Notes: a model not told the origin generated them from the sequence alone. DNA of 64,000 nucleotides from Pseudomonas sp. SCA2728.1_7 (GCF_018138145.1 NZ_CP073104.1:6539001-6603000), one strand, 5' to 3'; numbered from the stretch's first letter, positions 10,528 through 20,966 are shown. Made by a program: numbers and translations.

Positions 10528-11636
10528 TGGCCGAAATCCGTTTGCAGCACCTCGCCCACAGCTACAGCAAAACCCCGAGCGGCGCCGAGGATTACGCGAT
10601 TCGCGAGATGGATCACGTCTGGGAGCAGGGCGGCGCCTACGCCTTGCTCGGGCCGTCGGGTTGCGGCAAGTCGACCTTGCTCAACATCATTTCCGGTTTG
10701 CTCAGCCCTTCGCAGGGCCATGTGTTGTTCGACGGCAAAGCGGTCAACGACCTGACGCCGGAGAAGCGCAACATCGCCCAGGTTTTCCAGTTCCCGGTGG
10801 TCTACGACACCATGACTGTGTTCGATAACCTGGCTTTCCCCCTGCGCAATCAGGGTATGGCCGAGGCGAAAGTACACAGCAAGGTGCAGGAAATTGCCGA
10901 AGTTCTCGACCTGCAAAACCTCCTGAGCAAGAAGGCACGCAACCTCACCGCCGACGAAAAACAGAAAGTCTCGATGGGCCGTGGTCTGGTGCGCGACGAC
11001 GTTTCCGCAATCCTGTTCGACGAGCCGCTGACGGTGATCGATCCGCACCTGAAGTGGAAGCTGCGACGCAAGCTCAAACAGATTCACGAGCAGTTCAACA
11101 TCACCATGGTCTACGTCACCCACGATCAACTCGAGGCCTCGACCTTCGCCGACAAGATCGCGGTGATGTACGGCGGCCAGATCGTCCAGTTCGGCACGCC
11201 ACGGGAATTGTTCGAGCGGCCGAGCCATACCTTTGTCGGCTATTTCATCGGCAGCCCCGGGATGAACCTGATCGATGTGCAGCCACAGCCCGGCGGTGTT
11301 GGTTTCGCCTCGACGCACCTGCCGTTGTCCGACGCCATGCAGCGACATATCGAACACGGTCAATGGAAAAATCTGAAGGTCGGCATCCGTCCGGAGTTTA
11401 TTCATGTCTGGGACGAGCCGTTTGATGACGCGATGCAGGCCAGGGTCGTACACGTCGAAGACCTCGGCACCTACAAGATCATGACCCTCGACCTCGACGG
11501 CGCCCCGTTGAAAGTACGTCTGGCCGAAGACAAACCGGTGCCACAGGGCACCGCGTACATCAGTTTCCCGGCGCAGTGGCTGATGGTCTATGCCGATGAG
11601 TTTCTGCTCGAAGCCGACGACGAGGTGCAGCCATGA
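10527..11636 (+). CDS. ABC importer ATPase 2, GlpT-like
   Basis: A 369-residue MalK-type ATPase that would pair with the preceding one. Walker A GPSGCGKST (42-50), Walker B ILFDE (D165, E166) and VTHDQLEA (H199) are canonical. The signature is degenerate, NLTADEKQKVSMGRGL in place of LSGGQxQR. It starts on the last base of the previous stop (TGATG) and its own stop overlaps the next gene's ATG. The motif pattern is the mirror image of ATPase 1, so a heterodimer would have one consensus ATP site. Substrate unproven; glycerol in the Rhizobium GlpSTPQUV homologue. Confidence 0.92.
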   Translation: MAEIRLQHLAHSYSKTPSGAEDYAIREMDHVWEQGGAYALLGPSGCGKSTLLNIISGLLSPSQGHVLFDGKAVNDLTPEKRNIAQVFQFPVVYDTMTVFDNLAFPLRNQGMAEAKVHSKVQEIAEVLDLQNLLSKKARNLTADEKQKVSMGRGLVRDDVSAILFDEPLTVIDPHLKWKLRRKLKQIHEQFNITMVYVTHDQLEASTFADKIAVMYGGQIVQFGTPRELFERPSHTFVGYFIGSPGMNLIDVQPQPGGVGFASTHLPLSDAMQRHIEHGQWKNLKVGIRPEFIHVWDEPFDDAMQARVVHVEDLGTYKIMTLDLDGAPLKVRLAEDKPVPQGTAYISFPAQWLMVYADEFLLEADDEVQP

Positions 11637-12499
11637 ACAAGGTGCAGAACAACAAGGCCTGGTGGCTGGTGTTGCCGGTGTTCCTGCTGGTGGCGTTCAG
11701 TGCGGTGATCCCGATGATGACCGTGGTCAACTACTCGGTGCAGGACATCTTCGACCAGTCCAGCCGCTACTTCGTCGGCGCCGACTGGTACAAGCAAGTG
11801 CTGCTCGATCCACGTCTGCATGACTCGTTGCTGCGTCAGTTCATCTACTCGGCCTGCGTGTTGCTGATCGAAATTCCTTTGGGTATTGCCGTCGCGCTGA
11901 CCATGCCGACCAAGGGTCGCTGGTCGTCGGTGGTGCTGATCATCCTGGCGATTCCGTTGCTGATCCCATGGAACGTAGTCGGCACCATTTGGCAGATCTT
12001 CGGCCGTGCCGACATTGGTCTGCTTGGTTCCAGCCTCAACGCCATGGGCATCAGTTACAACTATGCGGCCAACACCATGGACGCCTGGGTGACGGTGCTG
12101 GTGATGGACGTCTGGCACTGGACTTCATTGGTGGCGCTGCTGTGCTTCTCCGGTTTGCGCGCGATTCCCGACGTGTATTACCAGGCTGCGCGCATCGACC
12201 GCGCCTCGGCCTGGGCGGTGTTCAGGCACATTCAGTTGCCCAAGCTGAAGAGCGTGCTGCTGATCGCGGTGATGCTGCGCTTCATGGACAGTTTCATGAT
12301 CTACACCGAGCCGTTCGTGCTCACCGGCGGCGGGCCGGGTAACGCCACGACCTTCTTGAGTCAGACGTTGACGCAGATGGCCGTAGGGCAATTCGACCTC
12401 GGTCCGGCAGCGGCGTTTTCGCTGGTGTACTTCCTGATCATCCTGTTGGTGTCCTGGCTGTTCTACACCGCCATGACGCACTCCGACGCCAACCGCTGA
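11633..12499 (+). CDS. ABC importer permease 1, GlpP-like
   Basis: A 288-residue MalF-type inner-membrane permease with six hydrophobic segments. The EAA-type coupling loop reads DVYYQAARIDRASAWAVFRHIQLPKL (about 180-205), which contacts the ATPases. The start overlaps the preceding stop by four bases (ATGA), showing translational coupling. The next permease starts 9 bp after its stop. It belongs to the binding-protein-dependent sugar/polyol importer family. Confidence 0.92.
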   Translation: MNKVQNNKAWWLVLPVFLLVAFSAVIPMMTVVNYSVQDIFDQSSRYFVGADWYKQVLLDPRLHDSLLRQFIYSACVLLIEIPLGIAVALTMPTKGRWSSVVLIILAIPLLIPWNVVGTIWQIFGRADIGLLGSSLNAMGISYNYAANTMDAWVTVLVMDVWHWTSLVALLCFSGLRAIPDVYYQAARIDRASAWAVFRHIQLPKLKSVLLIAVMLRFMDSFMIYTEPFVLTGGGPGNATTFLSQTLTQMAVGQFDLGPAAAFSLVYFLIILLVSWLFYTAMTHSDANR

Positions 12500-12508
12500 G
12501 GCCCGGCC

Positions 12509-13324
<816 letters not shown>

Positions 13325-13331
13325 GGAGCTG

Positions 13332-13607
13332 ATGATGGAATGGATGAGCTGGACCACGCCTACCGCAGCATTCTTCATCGTCATCGGCCTGATTCTGGTC
13401 GGCATGACTACTTGGGAATTGCGTTCGCCGAGCATCCTGCGGCGAGGTTTTCTGCCGATTGCCACCACCCGTGGTGATCGTTTGTTTATCGGTCTTCTCG
13501 GCAGCGCCTACCTGCATTTGCTGGTGATCGGCGCCACCGACTGGAGCATCTGGGTGGCGTCCGCGTTGTCCCTGGTGTGGCTGTTGGCTGTGATGCGTTG
13601 GGGCTAG
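13332..13607 (+). CDS. DUF2160-type small membrane protein, GlpU-like
   Basis: A 91-residue protein with three hydrophobic segments (AAFFIVIGLILVGM, LFIGLLGSAYLHLLVIG, WIWVAS...LVWLLAV), starting MMEWMSW behind GAGGAGCTG. Small membrane proteins of this kind occur at this position, between the permeases and the binding protein, in glycerol-type ABC operons such as Rhizobium glpSTPQUV. Its role is unknown; an accessory membrane subunit is an inference. The start is set by the ribosome-binding site 8 bp after the previous stop. Confidence 0.85.
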   Translation: MMEWMSWTTPTAAFFIVIGLILVGMTTWELRSPSILRRGFLPIATTRGDRLFIGLLGSAYLHLLVIGATDWSIWVASALSLVWLLAVMRWG

Positions 13608-13654
13608 TCGAGTCGTTCGGCAACGCGGCTCCACAACTTAAACAGGAGGTCTCT

Positions 13655-15397
13655 ATGTTCGACAAAAACAATAAGCTGCGACATAGCATTTCATTGGCAG
13701 CCATGCTGGCACTCAGCGGTTTGAGCGCCGCCGCGTGGGCCGATGCCTACGAGGACGCGGCGAAAAAATGGATCGGCAGTGAATTCAAACCGTCGACCCT
13801 GACGGCCGATCAGCAACTCGAAGAATTGAAGTGGTTCATCAAGGCGGCCGAGCCGTTTCGCGGCATGGACATCAAGGTCGTTTCCGAGACCCTGACCACC
13901 CACGAATACGAGTCGAAAGTGCTCGCCAAGGCGTTCAGCGAAATCACCGGGATCAAGCTCACCCACGACCTGCTGCAAGAAGGCGACGTGGTCGAGAAAA
14001 TGCAGACGGTGATGCAGTCCGACAAGAATATCTATGACGGCTGGGTCAACGACTCGGACCTGATCGGTACGCACTTTCGCTACGGCAAGACCGAATCGAT
14101 CACCGACCTGATGGCCAACGAAGGCAAGAACTTCACCTCGCCAACCCTCGACATCAAGGACTTCATCGGCATCTCGTTCACCACCGCGCCGGACGGCAAG
14201 ATCTATCAACTGCCCGACCAGCAATTCGCCAACCTGTACTGGTTCCGCGCTGACTGGTTCGAACGTGCGGATCTGAAAGCCAAGTTCAAGGAAAAGTACG
14301 GCTACGAATTGGGCGTGCCGGTGAACTGGTCAGCCTATGAAGACATCGCCAAATTCTTCAGCGAAGACGTCAAGGAAATCGACGGCAAACGCGTTTACGG
14401 GCACATGGACTACGGCAAGAAAGACCCGTCGCTGGGCTGGCGCTTCACCGATGCCTGGTTCTCCATGGCCGGTGGCGGCGACAAGGGACTGCCCAACGGT
14501 TTGCCGGTGGACGAGTGGGGGATTCGTGTCGAGGACTGCCACCCGGTGGGTTCCAGCGTGACTCGCGGCGGCGATACCAACGGCCCGGCGGCGGTGTTCG
14601 CCACCACCAAATATGTCGACTGGCTGAAGAAGTACGCGCCACCGGAAGCGGCGGGCATGACCTTCTCCGAGTCCGGCCCGGTGCCGTCGCAGGGCAACAT
14701 TGCGCAGCAGATCTTCTGGTACACCGCGTTCACCGCCGACATGACCAAACCGGGCCTGCCAGTGGTCAACGCCGACGGCACGCCGAAATGGCGCATGGCG
14801 CCATCGCCACGCGGGCCGTATTGGGAGGAGGGCATGAAGCTCGGTTATCAGGACGTGGGTTCGTGGACGTTCATGAAATCCACGCCTGAGAAGCAGAAGC
14901 TGGCAGCGTGGCTGTACGCGCAGTTCGTCACCTCGAAAACCGTGTCGCTGAAGAAAACCATCGTCGGCCTGACGCCGATTCGCGAGTCGGACATCAACTC
15001 GCAAGCGATGACCGACCTGGCGCCGAAGCTCGGTGGTCTGGTCGAGTTCTACCGCAGCCCGGCCCGCGTGCAATGGACCCCGACCGGGACCAATGTGCCG
15101 GACTACCCGCGTCTGGCGCAACTGTGGTGGAGCCACATCGCCGAAGCGGCCAGCGGCGAGAAGACCCCGCAACAGGCGCTCGATGGTTTGGCCAAGGACC
15201 AGGACGCGATCATGACGCGTCTGGAACGCTCCAAGGCCCAAGCTGTTTGTGCACCGAAGATGAATCCGGAGCGCGACGCGCAATACTGGTTTGATCAGCC
15301 GGGCGCACCGAAGCCGAAACTGGCGAACGAGAAGCCGAAAGGCGAGACCGTGAGCTATAACGAACTGCTGAAATCCTGGGCGGATGCGCGTAAGTAA
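13655..15397 (+). CDS. Periplasmic ABC substrate-binding protein, GlpV-like
   Basis: A 580-residue extracellular binding protein, long for a MalE-type family but typical of the glycerol-type group. The ATG at 13655 follows an excellent AGGAGG. The N-terminus is a Sec signal (LRHSISLAAMLALSGLSAAAWA) with probable cleavage after AWA. The mature protein is rich in aromatic residues. Last gene of the operon, followed by a strong terminator. Glycerol catabolic genes are absent from the window, so the transported compound is open; a small polyol or diol would fit family and regulator. Confidence 0.92.
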   Translation: MFDKNNKLRHSISLAAMLALSGLSAAAWADAYEDAAKKWIGSEFKPSTLTADQQLEELKWFIKAAEPFRGMDIKVVSETLTTHEYESKVLAKAFSEITGIKLTHDLLQEGDVVEKMQTVMQSDKNIYDGWVNDSDLIGTHFRYGKTESITDLMANEGKNFTSPTLDIKDFIGISFTTAPDGKIYQLPDQQFANLYWFRADWFERADLKAKFKEKYGYELGVPVNWSAYEDIAKFFSEDVKEIDGKRVYGHMDYGKKDPSLGWRFTDAWFSMAGGGDKGLPNGLPVDEWGIRVEDCHPVGSSVTRGGDTNGPAAVFATTKYVDWLKKYAPPEAAGMTFSESGPVPSQGNIAQQIFWYTAFTADMTKPGLPVVNADGTPKWRMAPSPRGPYWEEGMKLGYQDVGSWTFMKSTPEKQKLAAWLYAQFVTSKTVSLKKTIVGLTPIRESDINSQAMTDLAPKLGGLVEFYRSPARVQWTPTGTNVPDYPRLAQLWWSHIAEAASGEKTPQQALDGLAKDQDAIMTRLERSKAQAVCAPKMNPERDAQYWFDQPGAPKPKLANEKPKGETVSYNELLKSWADARK

Positions 15398-15417
15398 AAG
15401 CTGAAATGTGAAACGCG

Positions 15418-15446
15418 AACGGCACCGGAAGGTGCCGTTTTTTTTT
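15418..15446 (+). terminator. Rho-independent terminator of the ABC operon
   Basis: AACGGCACC (15418-15426), GGAA-type loop, GGTGCCGTT (15431-15439), then a T run to 15446. It lies 20 bp after the binding-protein stop. Confidence 0.93.
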
Positions 15447-15463
15447 GCTGCCTGATCTACCGT

Positions 15464-15960
15464 ATTCGCGAGCAGGCTCGCTCCCACAGAGGTTTGCGGC
15501 GTACACCGCATCTGTGAACGACACACAAACCTGTAGGAGTGAGCCTGCTCGCGATAGCGGTGTGTCAGACGAAAAAGATACCGACTGACCGGCCGCCATC
15601 GCTTGCAGGCAAGCTCCCACAGGTTTTGGCGGTGTCCACACATTTTGTGGATGACTACTGCCCCTGTGGGAGCGAGCCTGCTCGCGATGGCGGTTTGTCA
15701 AATAACAAACATGTGACTGACCCGCCGCCATCGCTTGCAGGCAAGCTCCCACAGGTTTTGGCGGCGTCCACATATTTTGTGAATGACTACTGTCTCTGTG
15801 GGAGCGAGCCTGCTCGCGAAGGCTGAGTATCAGGCAGTGCAGATGTTGCAGGACCCAACGCGATCGCGAGCAGGCGAAGGCCTACAGGTTTCAGTGTTGT
15901 TCACAAAACCTGAGTACCCCGAAAATCACTGTGGGAGCTTGCCTGCAAGCGAAGGGGCCA
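15464..15960. repeat. REP cluster, partly in tandem
   Basis: At least eight REP-like elements in alternating orientation (GCGAGCAGGCTCGCTCCCAC and its complement; GCTTGCAGGCAAGCTCCCAC variants) fill the gap between convergent genes. A compound unit beginning GCTTGCAGGC at 15601 repeats at 15733, a 132-bp period, including GGTTTTGGCGG, GTCCACA, ATTTTGTG and ATGACTACTG. The last element, 15928-15960, forms the 3' end of czcS. No other gene is seen. Confidence 0.88.
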
Positions 15961-17359
15961 TTGGCGGCACCGCAGGAAACCCAAGCCGGAACACGGTCAT
16001 CGCCCCCGGCAAGCTCTTAACCTCCGCCACACCCTGATGCAGGCTCATGATCGAGCGCACGATCGCCAGCCCCAACCCCGTGCTGCCCTGTGAGCGTGAG
16101 CGGCTGCTGTCGACGCGGTAGAAGCGGTCGAACAGATGTGGCAAATGCTGCGCTTCAATCCCGGCGCCGGGGTTACTGACCAGCAGGGAAGCCTGCGTCG
16201 CACTCTGTTCAATCAGCAGCGTCACGGTTTTCCCGTTCGGGCAGTGGCGCAGTGCGTTGGACAGCAAATTCGAAATCGCCCGCTGAATCATCAACCGGTC
16301 GCCCAGCACCGAGGCACTGCCAAGCACATTCAAATGAATATCCTTGTCCTGCGCCGACAACGAAAACATCTCCGCGACCTTCGCCACTTCAACCTCCAGC
16401 GCCACCGCTTCAAACGGCGCCAGCGCTGACGGATGACTCACCTGCGCGAGAAACAACATGTCCGAGACAATCCGCGCCACGCGCTCCAGTTCTTCGGTGC
16501 ACGACACCAGCACATCCTTGTATTCCTCCACCGAGCGCTCGCGCGACAGCGTGACCTGCGCCTTGCCCATCAGATTGTTGATCGGTGTGCGCAGTTCATG
16601 CGCCAGATCATCGGAAAACTGCGACAACTGCTGCACCCCGGCATCCAGCCGATGCAGCATGAAGTTGATGCCTTGCGCCAGTTCGCTCAATTCCTGCGGC
16701 ATGTTCACCACCGACAGCCGATGCTCCAGATCCTGGGTCGAGACCATCGCCGCCACTTTGCGAAACTCGCGCAGCGGCGCCAACCCACGCTGCACCGCGC
16801 CCCAGGCCGTCAGGCCGATGAATACCAGCAGCAACGGCAAGGCAATCAGCGTCGAGCGCAGGTAGGCGCTGAGCAAAGCCTGATCGTGGGCGTTGTCCAT
16901 CGACAGCAGCACCGGCACACTCGAGCCGTCCTTCAGGCGAATCAGCTTGGAAACCGTGAGGAATTTCGCCCCTTCAGCATCGATGCTGTCGGAGTAAGTC
17001 AGCTGCTCAGTGGTCGCCCGCACCGCTTTCAATTCCACCCGTGGATCGCTCAAGCCACTGCCGGATTTGAGCAGCGGCGAGCGCAGGTTCAAGCGGTCAT
17101 AAATCGTCAGCGTCAGGTTGTCATGCCCCATCACCTGATCGAGCAGAATATGCGGCTTGCCACTGATTTCATTGGCATCGATGTACAGCGACAGGCTGTG
17201 CTCCACCTGCGCCATCTTCTTTTCCAGGCTGTCCCGAGATAGCGCGTTCAGTTCATGGGTCAGAGCGAAATAGGCGAGGATCGCCAGAAACACCACCAGC
17301 AGCGCGCCGAGAATACTCACCGTCAAACCGAGGCGCATCGACAGGCTGGAGGGCTTCAT
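15926..17359 (-). CDS. czcS: Heavy-metal sensor histidine kinase CzcS
   Basis: A 477-residue inner-membrane kinase with an N-terminal membrane helix ([22 protein letters not shown]), a periplasmic sensor of about 135 residues, a second helix near 170-190, HAMP, an H box ([10 protein letters not shown]), an N box (LSNALRH) and G boxes ([12 protein letters not shown]). It belongs to the CzcS/CopS family sensing zinc, cadmium or copper. The ATG overlaps the czcR stop. The last ten residues ([10 protein letters not shown]) and the stop are encoded by a REP element, so the native C-terminus may have been altered. Zinc versus copper specificity is inferred from the neighbouring czcCBA. Confidence 0.9.
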   Translation of the reverse strand: MKPSSLSMRLGLTVSILGALLVVFLAILAYFALTHELNALSRDSLEKKMAQVEHSLSLYIDANEISGKPHILLDQVMGHDNLTLTIYDRLNLRSPLLKSGSGLSDPRVELKAVRATTEQLTYSDSIDAEGAKFLTVSKLIRLKDGSSVPVLLSMDNAHDQALLSAYLRSTLIALPLLLVFIGLTAWGAVQRGLAPLREFRKVAAMVSTQDLEHRLSVVNMPQELSELAQGINFMLHRLDAGVQQLSQFSDDLAHELRTPINNLMGKAQVTLSRERSVEEYKDVLVSCTEELERVARIVSDMLFLAQVSHPSALAPFEAVALEVEVAKVAEMFSLSAQDKDIHLNVLGSASVLGDRLMIQRAISNLLSNALRHCPNGKTVTLLIEQSATQASLLVSNPGAGIEAQHLPHLFDRFYRVDSSRSRSQGSTGLGLAIVRSIMSLHQGVAEVKSLPGAMTVFRLGFPAVPPMAPSLAGKLPQ

Positions 17360-18030
17360 TCCCGCGCCTCCAGCACATAGCCGACACCGCGCAGGGTGTG
17401 AATCAGTTTGCTGTCGAACGGGTCGTCGATCTTCGCCCGCAAACGGCGGATCGACACTTCGACCACGTTGGTGTCGCAATCGAAATTCATGTCCCACACC
17501 AGCGAGATAATTTGTGTGCGCGTCAGCACTTCGCCGGACTGGCGCATCAGCAGGTGCAGCAGGGCGAATTCCTTGGTGGTCAGGTCGATTCGCTGTTGCC
17601 CGCGAAACGCGCGATGGCGGCCCGGATCGAGTTCCAGATCGGCCACTTTCAACACCTGCGGCACCGGGATGTTTTCGCTACGGCGCATCAATGTGCGCAC
17701 CCGCGCCAGCAGTTCGGGAAACTCGAACGGCTTGACCAGATAATCATCGGCGCCCAGATCAAGGCCACGAATCTTGTCGGCCAGACGCCCGCGCGCGGTG
17801 AGCATCATCACCCGCGTCGAATGGGTGCGACGCAACTGTTCCAGCACACCCCAGCCGTCGAGTTCCGGCAGGTTCACGTCGAGAATGATCAGGTCATAGG
17901 CCTGCTGTTGCGCCAGATGCAAACCATCGGCGCCAGTGGCGGCGTGGTCAACGACATAACCACTTTCGGTCAAACCCTGATGCAAGTATTCGGCAGCTTT
18001 AAGCTCGTCCTCGACGACAAGGATTCGCAT
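17356..18030 (-). CDS. czcR: Heavy-metal response regulator CzcR
   Basis: A 224-residue OmpR/PhoB-family regulator. The receiver domain has acidic pocket E7-D8, phospho-acceptor D51 ([14 protein letters not shown]) and K100 (LVKPF). The C-terminal winged helix contains [10 protein letters not shown] and [16 protein letters not shown]. It is cotranscribed with czcS (four-base overlap) and divergent from czcCBA. It probably activates the efflux genes through the element at 18380-18422, and in related species it also represses oprD-type porin genes. Confidence 0.92.
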   Translation of the reverse strand: MRILVVEDELKAAEYLHQGLTESGYVVDHAATGADGLHLAQQQAYDLIILDVNLPELDGWGVLEQLRRTHSTRVMMLTARGRLADKIRGLDLGADDYLVKPFEFPELLARVRTLMRRSENIPVPQVLKVADLELDPGRHRAFRGQQRIDLTTKEFALLHLLMRQSGEVLTRTQIISLVWDMNFDCDTNVVEVSIRRLRAKIDDPFDSKLIHTLRGVGYVLEARE

Positions 18031-18379
18031 GATCTATCACCACTTTTATTTAATGGATATTTAATTAAGGTGGCCGGGAAAGTTATTGTTTTTGTAGGGG
18101 CTTCCGGATGGCGTTGTCTGTCTTGCAAGTAATGTCCTACAGGGATTTCTCACTGCGCAGGCGTGCACGGTAAAGGCTGAAGTGGCTACAGAGTCAACGC
18201 GTGAAGGCTTTAAATCGGCCACTCGCGACAGTCTGTCGCAGCAGAAAAGCCAAAATCTGCGTGGCTTTGATTCCGGCAAGTGCTGTTCAGCGGATAACTA
18301 CGGTGTATTTGTTTCGGTGTATTACGGCAATGCCCTTTGCACTTCGCATCCTAGAGCAAAACAACTTCTGCAAACCGTG

Positions 18380-18422
18380 GATAACGGATTTGTAATGTTT
18401 CAGTCACCTTGTCGATAAGTTC
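18380..18422 (+). promoter_or_regulatory. Candidate CzcR-responsive promoter of czcCBA
   Basis: A 43-bp block from GATAACGGATTTGTAAT to CGATAAGTTC matches 34 of 43 positions of the block at 24266-24308, without gaps. Within it TTGTAA (18390-18395) and CGATAA (18413-18418) have a 17-bp spacer and could be -35/-10. It lies 52 bp upstream of czcC. The rest of the 443-bp czcR-czcC gap (18031-18379) shows no gene or repeat. Confidence 0.6.
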
Positions 18423-18473
18423 AAAACCCTACCGTGGCGGCATCAAAGATTCTTCAATAAAGGAAGTCTTCCA

Positions 18474-19723
18474 TTGCCCGGTTTAATTGAACGGACGGCG
18501 CGATCACGCCTGCAAAAAGCCGTCAGCGGCATGCTCTTGTTGGCCAGTGCGAGCCTGGCCAGTGCCTCGCCCCTGACCCTCGATCAAGCCCTGCAAAGTG
18601 CCTTTGCCGGCAACCCGGAACTGGCCGCTGCGCAATGGGAAATCGGCATCGCCGAAGGTGACCGCCAACAGGCCGGCCTGATCCCCAACCCCGAAGTGTC
18701 GTGGGAAGCCGAAGACACTCGCCGCGAGTCGCGCACGACCACGGTAATGCTCAGTCAGCCAATCGAACTGGGCGGCAAACGCGGCGCACGGATCGACGTC
18801 GCCAGTCGCGCGCAGGATGCTGCCGGCATCGAACTGGAGCGCAAACGCAATGCATTGCGTGCCGATGTCATTCAGGCGTTCAACAGCGCGCAAACCGCGC
18901 AGCAACGTCTGCAGCTGTCACGACAGTCGCTGCAACTGGCCGAGCACGGTGTACGCGTGGCGCAAGGACGGATCGAGGCGGGTAAATCGTCGCCGGTCGA
19001 AGGCACGCGGGCGCAAGTGCAGCTCTCGGAAGTGCGCCTGGAACTGAGCCGCGCCGAACGCGACCAGGCCACCGCATACCAACAATTGGTGCAAGTCATG
19101 GGCGCGCCGTTGCCGACGTCGACCAAGGTGCAGGCACCCACGCAAAGCATGCCGGCCGTTCCTCCACCGACACGATTGCTCGAGCGTCTGAACGAGACTG
19201 CCGAACTGCGTCTGGCCAAGTTGCAGATCGATCAGCGCGAAGCGTCATTGGGCCTGGAAAAGTCCCAGCGCATCCCCGACCTCACCGTGAGCATCGGCAG
19301 TCAGTACAGCGAAACCGCGAGCGCGAGCGGGTCAACGTGGTCGGCCTGTCGATGCCGATTCCACTGTTCAACCGCAATCAGGGCAACGTGCTCGCCGCAG
19401 CGCGCCGAACTGATCAGGCGCGGGATCTGCGCAACGCCACCGAGCTGCGATTGCGCACGGAAATCCAGACCAGTCTCGAGCAATGGCAGACCGCCAACGG
19501 CGAAGTCACCGCGTTCAACCAGACCATCCTGCCCGCCGCGCAAAGTGCGGTCGACAGCGCAACCCGCGGTTTCGAAATGGGCAAGTTCGGCTTCCTCGAT
19601 GTACTCGATGCGCAACGCACGTTGATCAGCGCCCGTAGCCAGTACATCCAGGCCGTCAGCGAGGCCACCGACGCCCGCGTACGCATCGAACGGATCTTTG
19701 GCGACCTCAACGTCAGCCGTTGA
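18474..19723 (+). pseudogene. czcC: CzcC outer-membrane efflux channel, frameshifted
   Basis: CzcC is the TolC-like outer-membrane factor of the CzcCBA pump. Translation from TTG at 18474 (AGGAAG seven bases upstream) gives a signal peptide and a normal outer-membrane efflux domain up to LTVSIGSQYSETA near 19317. It then continues as nonsense to 19625. The correct C-terminal part (RERVNVVGLSMPIPLFNRNQ... to FGDLNVSR) is in another frame and ends at 19723. The shift falls in the slippery stretch ACCGCGAGCGCGAGCGGG (19314-19331) and fits a two-base gain. Both halves look well conserved, so the lesion is recent or a sequencing error. Confidence 0.85.
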
Positions 19724-19772
19724 ATTTCATTTTTCAGACAACTGCGCGATGGCATGGCGCAGAGGAGTTTCC

Positions 19773-20966
19773 ATGGACAAAAAACTGATGGTTGTCGCGG
19801 TGGCGACGTTGGCGTTGGGGATTGGCATAGGCTCGCAGTGGTCAGCCAACTCAAGCATCGACGCCCACGCCGATGAGGCTGCTGAACACGCCGATCACGC
19901 CGAAGAAGGCGCCGCTGCCGAAGGCGAACATGGCGAAGAAGGACACATTGAATTGAGCGCCGAACAGATCACCGCTGCCGGTATTCAACTCGCCGAAGCA
20001 AAGGCGCAGAACCTCAGCCTCGGCCTGCCGTTCCCCGGCGAAGTGCGCTTCGACGAAGACCGCACCGCCCACGTCGTACCGCGCGTGCCAGGTGTGGTCG
20101 AGGCGGTGGCGGTCAACCTCGGGCAAACGGTGAAGAAGGGCCAGTTACTGGCGGTGATCGCCAGTCAGCAGATCTCCGATCAACGCAGCGAGCAGGCCGC
20201 CGCGCAGCGTCGCTTGACGTTGGCGCGCACCACTTATGAACGCGAGAAAAAACTCTGGCAGGACAAGATCTCCGCCGAGCAGGATTTCCTCCAGGCGCGC
20301 CAGGCGTTGCAAGAGGCGGAAATCGCCGTGAGCAATGCGCGGCAAAAGATCAGCGTGCTCAGCGGCAGCGTGGTCGCCACTGGCGGCAATCGCTACGAGT
20401 TGCGCGCACCGTTCGACGGCGTGGTGGTGGAAAAACACCTGACGCCGGGCGAGGTGGTCGATGAAAGCACAGCGGCGTTCACCCTCTCGGATCTGTCGCG
20501 AGTGTGGGTGACGTTCGGCGTGTCACCGAAGGATCTGAACAAGGTGCAAGTGGGCAAAGCGGTCACCGTCAGCGCCCCGGAATTGAACGCGGAAGTCACC
20601 GGTAGCGTGGCTTACGTTGGCAGTTTGCTCGGCGAACAGACCCGCACGGCAACCGTACGCGTCACCCTGGAAAACCCACAAGGTTCATGGCGCCCCGGTC
20701 TGTTCGTCACTGCGCTGGTGGCGACCGACAGTCGCGAAGCGAAGGTTGCCGTACCGGAAACCGCGATCCAGACCGTCGAGGACAAACCTACGGTGTTCGT
20801 GCGTACCGACGATGGCTTCGAAGCGCGCGCGGTTGAACTGGGCAGCCGCGCCGCCGGCCATGTGGAAATCACTCAAGGGCTGGAACCGGGCGCGCAAGTC
20901 GCCAGCGCCGGCAGCTTCGTCCTCAAGTCGGAGCTGGGCAAAGCCTCAGCCGAGCACAGTCATTAA
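19773..20966 (+). CDS. czcB: CzcB periplasmic adaptor of heavy-metal RND pump
   Basis: A 397-residue membrane fusion protein linking the RND pump to the outer-membrane channel. Start ATG at 19773 follows AGAGGAG. An N-terminal anchor is followed by a His/Glu-rich segment (HADEAAEHADHAEEG, then EGEHGEEGH) that could bind metal. Next come the lipoyl/hairpin region (VVEAVAVNLGQTVKKGQLL, coiled coil around 150-200), beta-barrel and membrane-proximal domains. The acidic His-rich insert is characteristic of Zn/Cd/Co adaptors. czcA starts 15 bp downstream. Confidence 0.92.
   Translation: MDKKLMVVAVATLALGIGIGSQWSANSSIDAHADEAAEHADHAEEGAAAEGEHGEEGHIELSAEQITAAGIQLAEAKAQNLSLGLPFPGEVRFDEDRTAHVVPRVPGVVEAVAVNLGQTVKKGQLLAVIASQQISDQRSEQAAAQRRLTLARTTYEREKKLWQDKISAEQDFLQARQALQEAEIAVSNARQKISVLSGSVVATGGNRYELRAPFDGVVVEKHLTPGEVVDESTAAFTLSDLSRVWVTFGVSPKDLNKVQVGKAVTVSAPELNAEVTGSVAYVGSLLGEQTRTATVRVTLENPQGSWRPGLFVTALVATDSREAKVAVPETAIQTVEDKPTVFVRTDDGFEARAVELGSRAAGHVEITQGLEPGAQVASAGSFVLKSELGKASAEHSH

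Noticed and set aside
15464..15960. Possible CRISPR array
   Set aside because: Repeat units are palindromic REPs in alternating orientation with unequal spacing and similar 'spacers'; no cas genes in the window.
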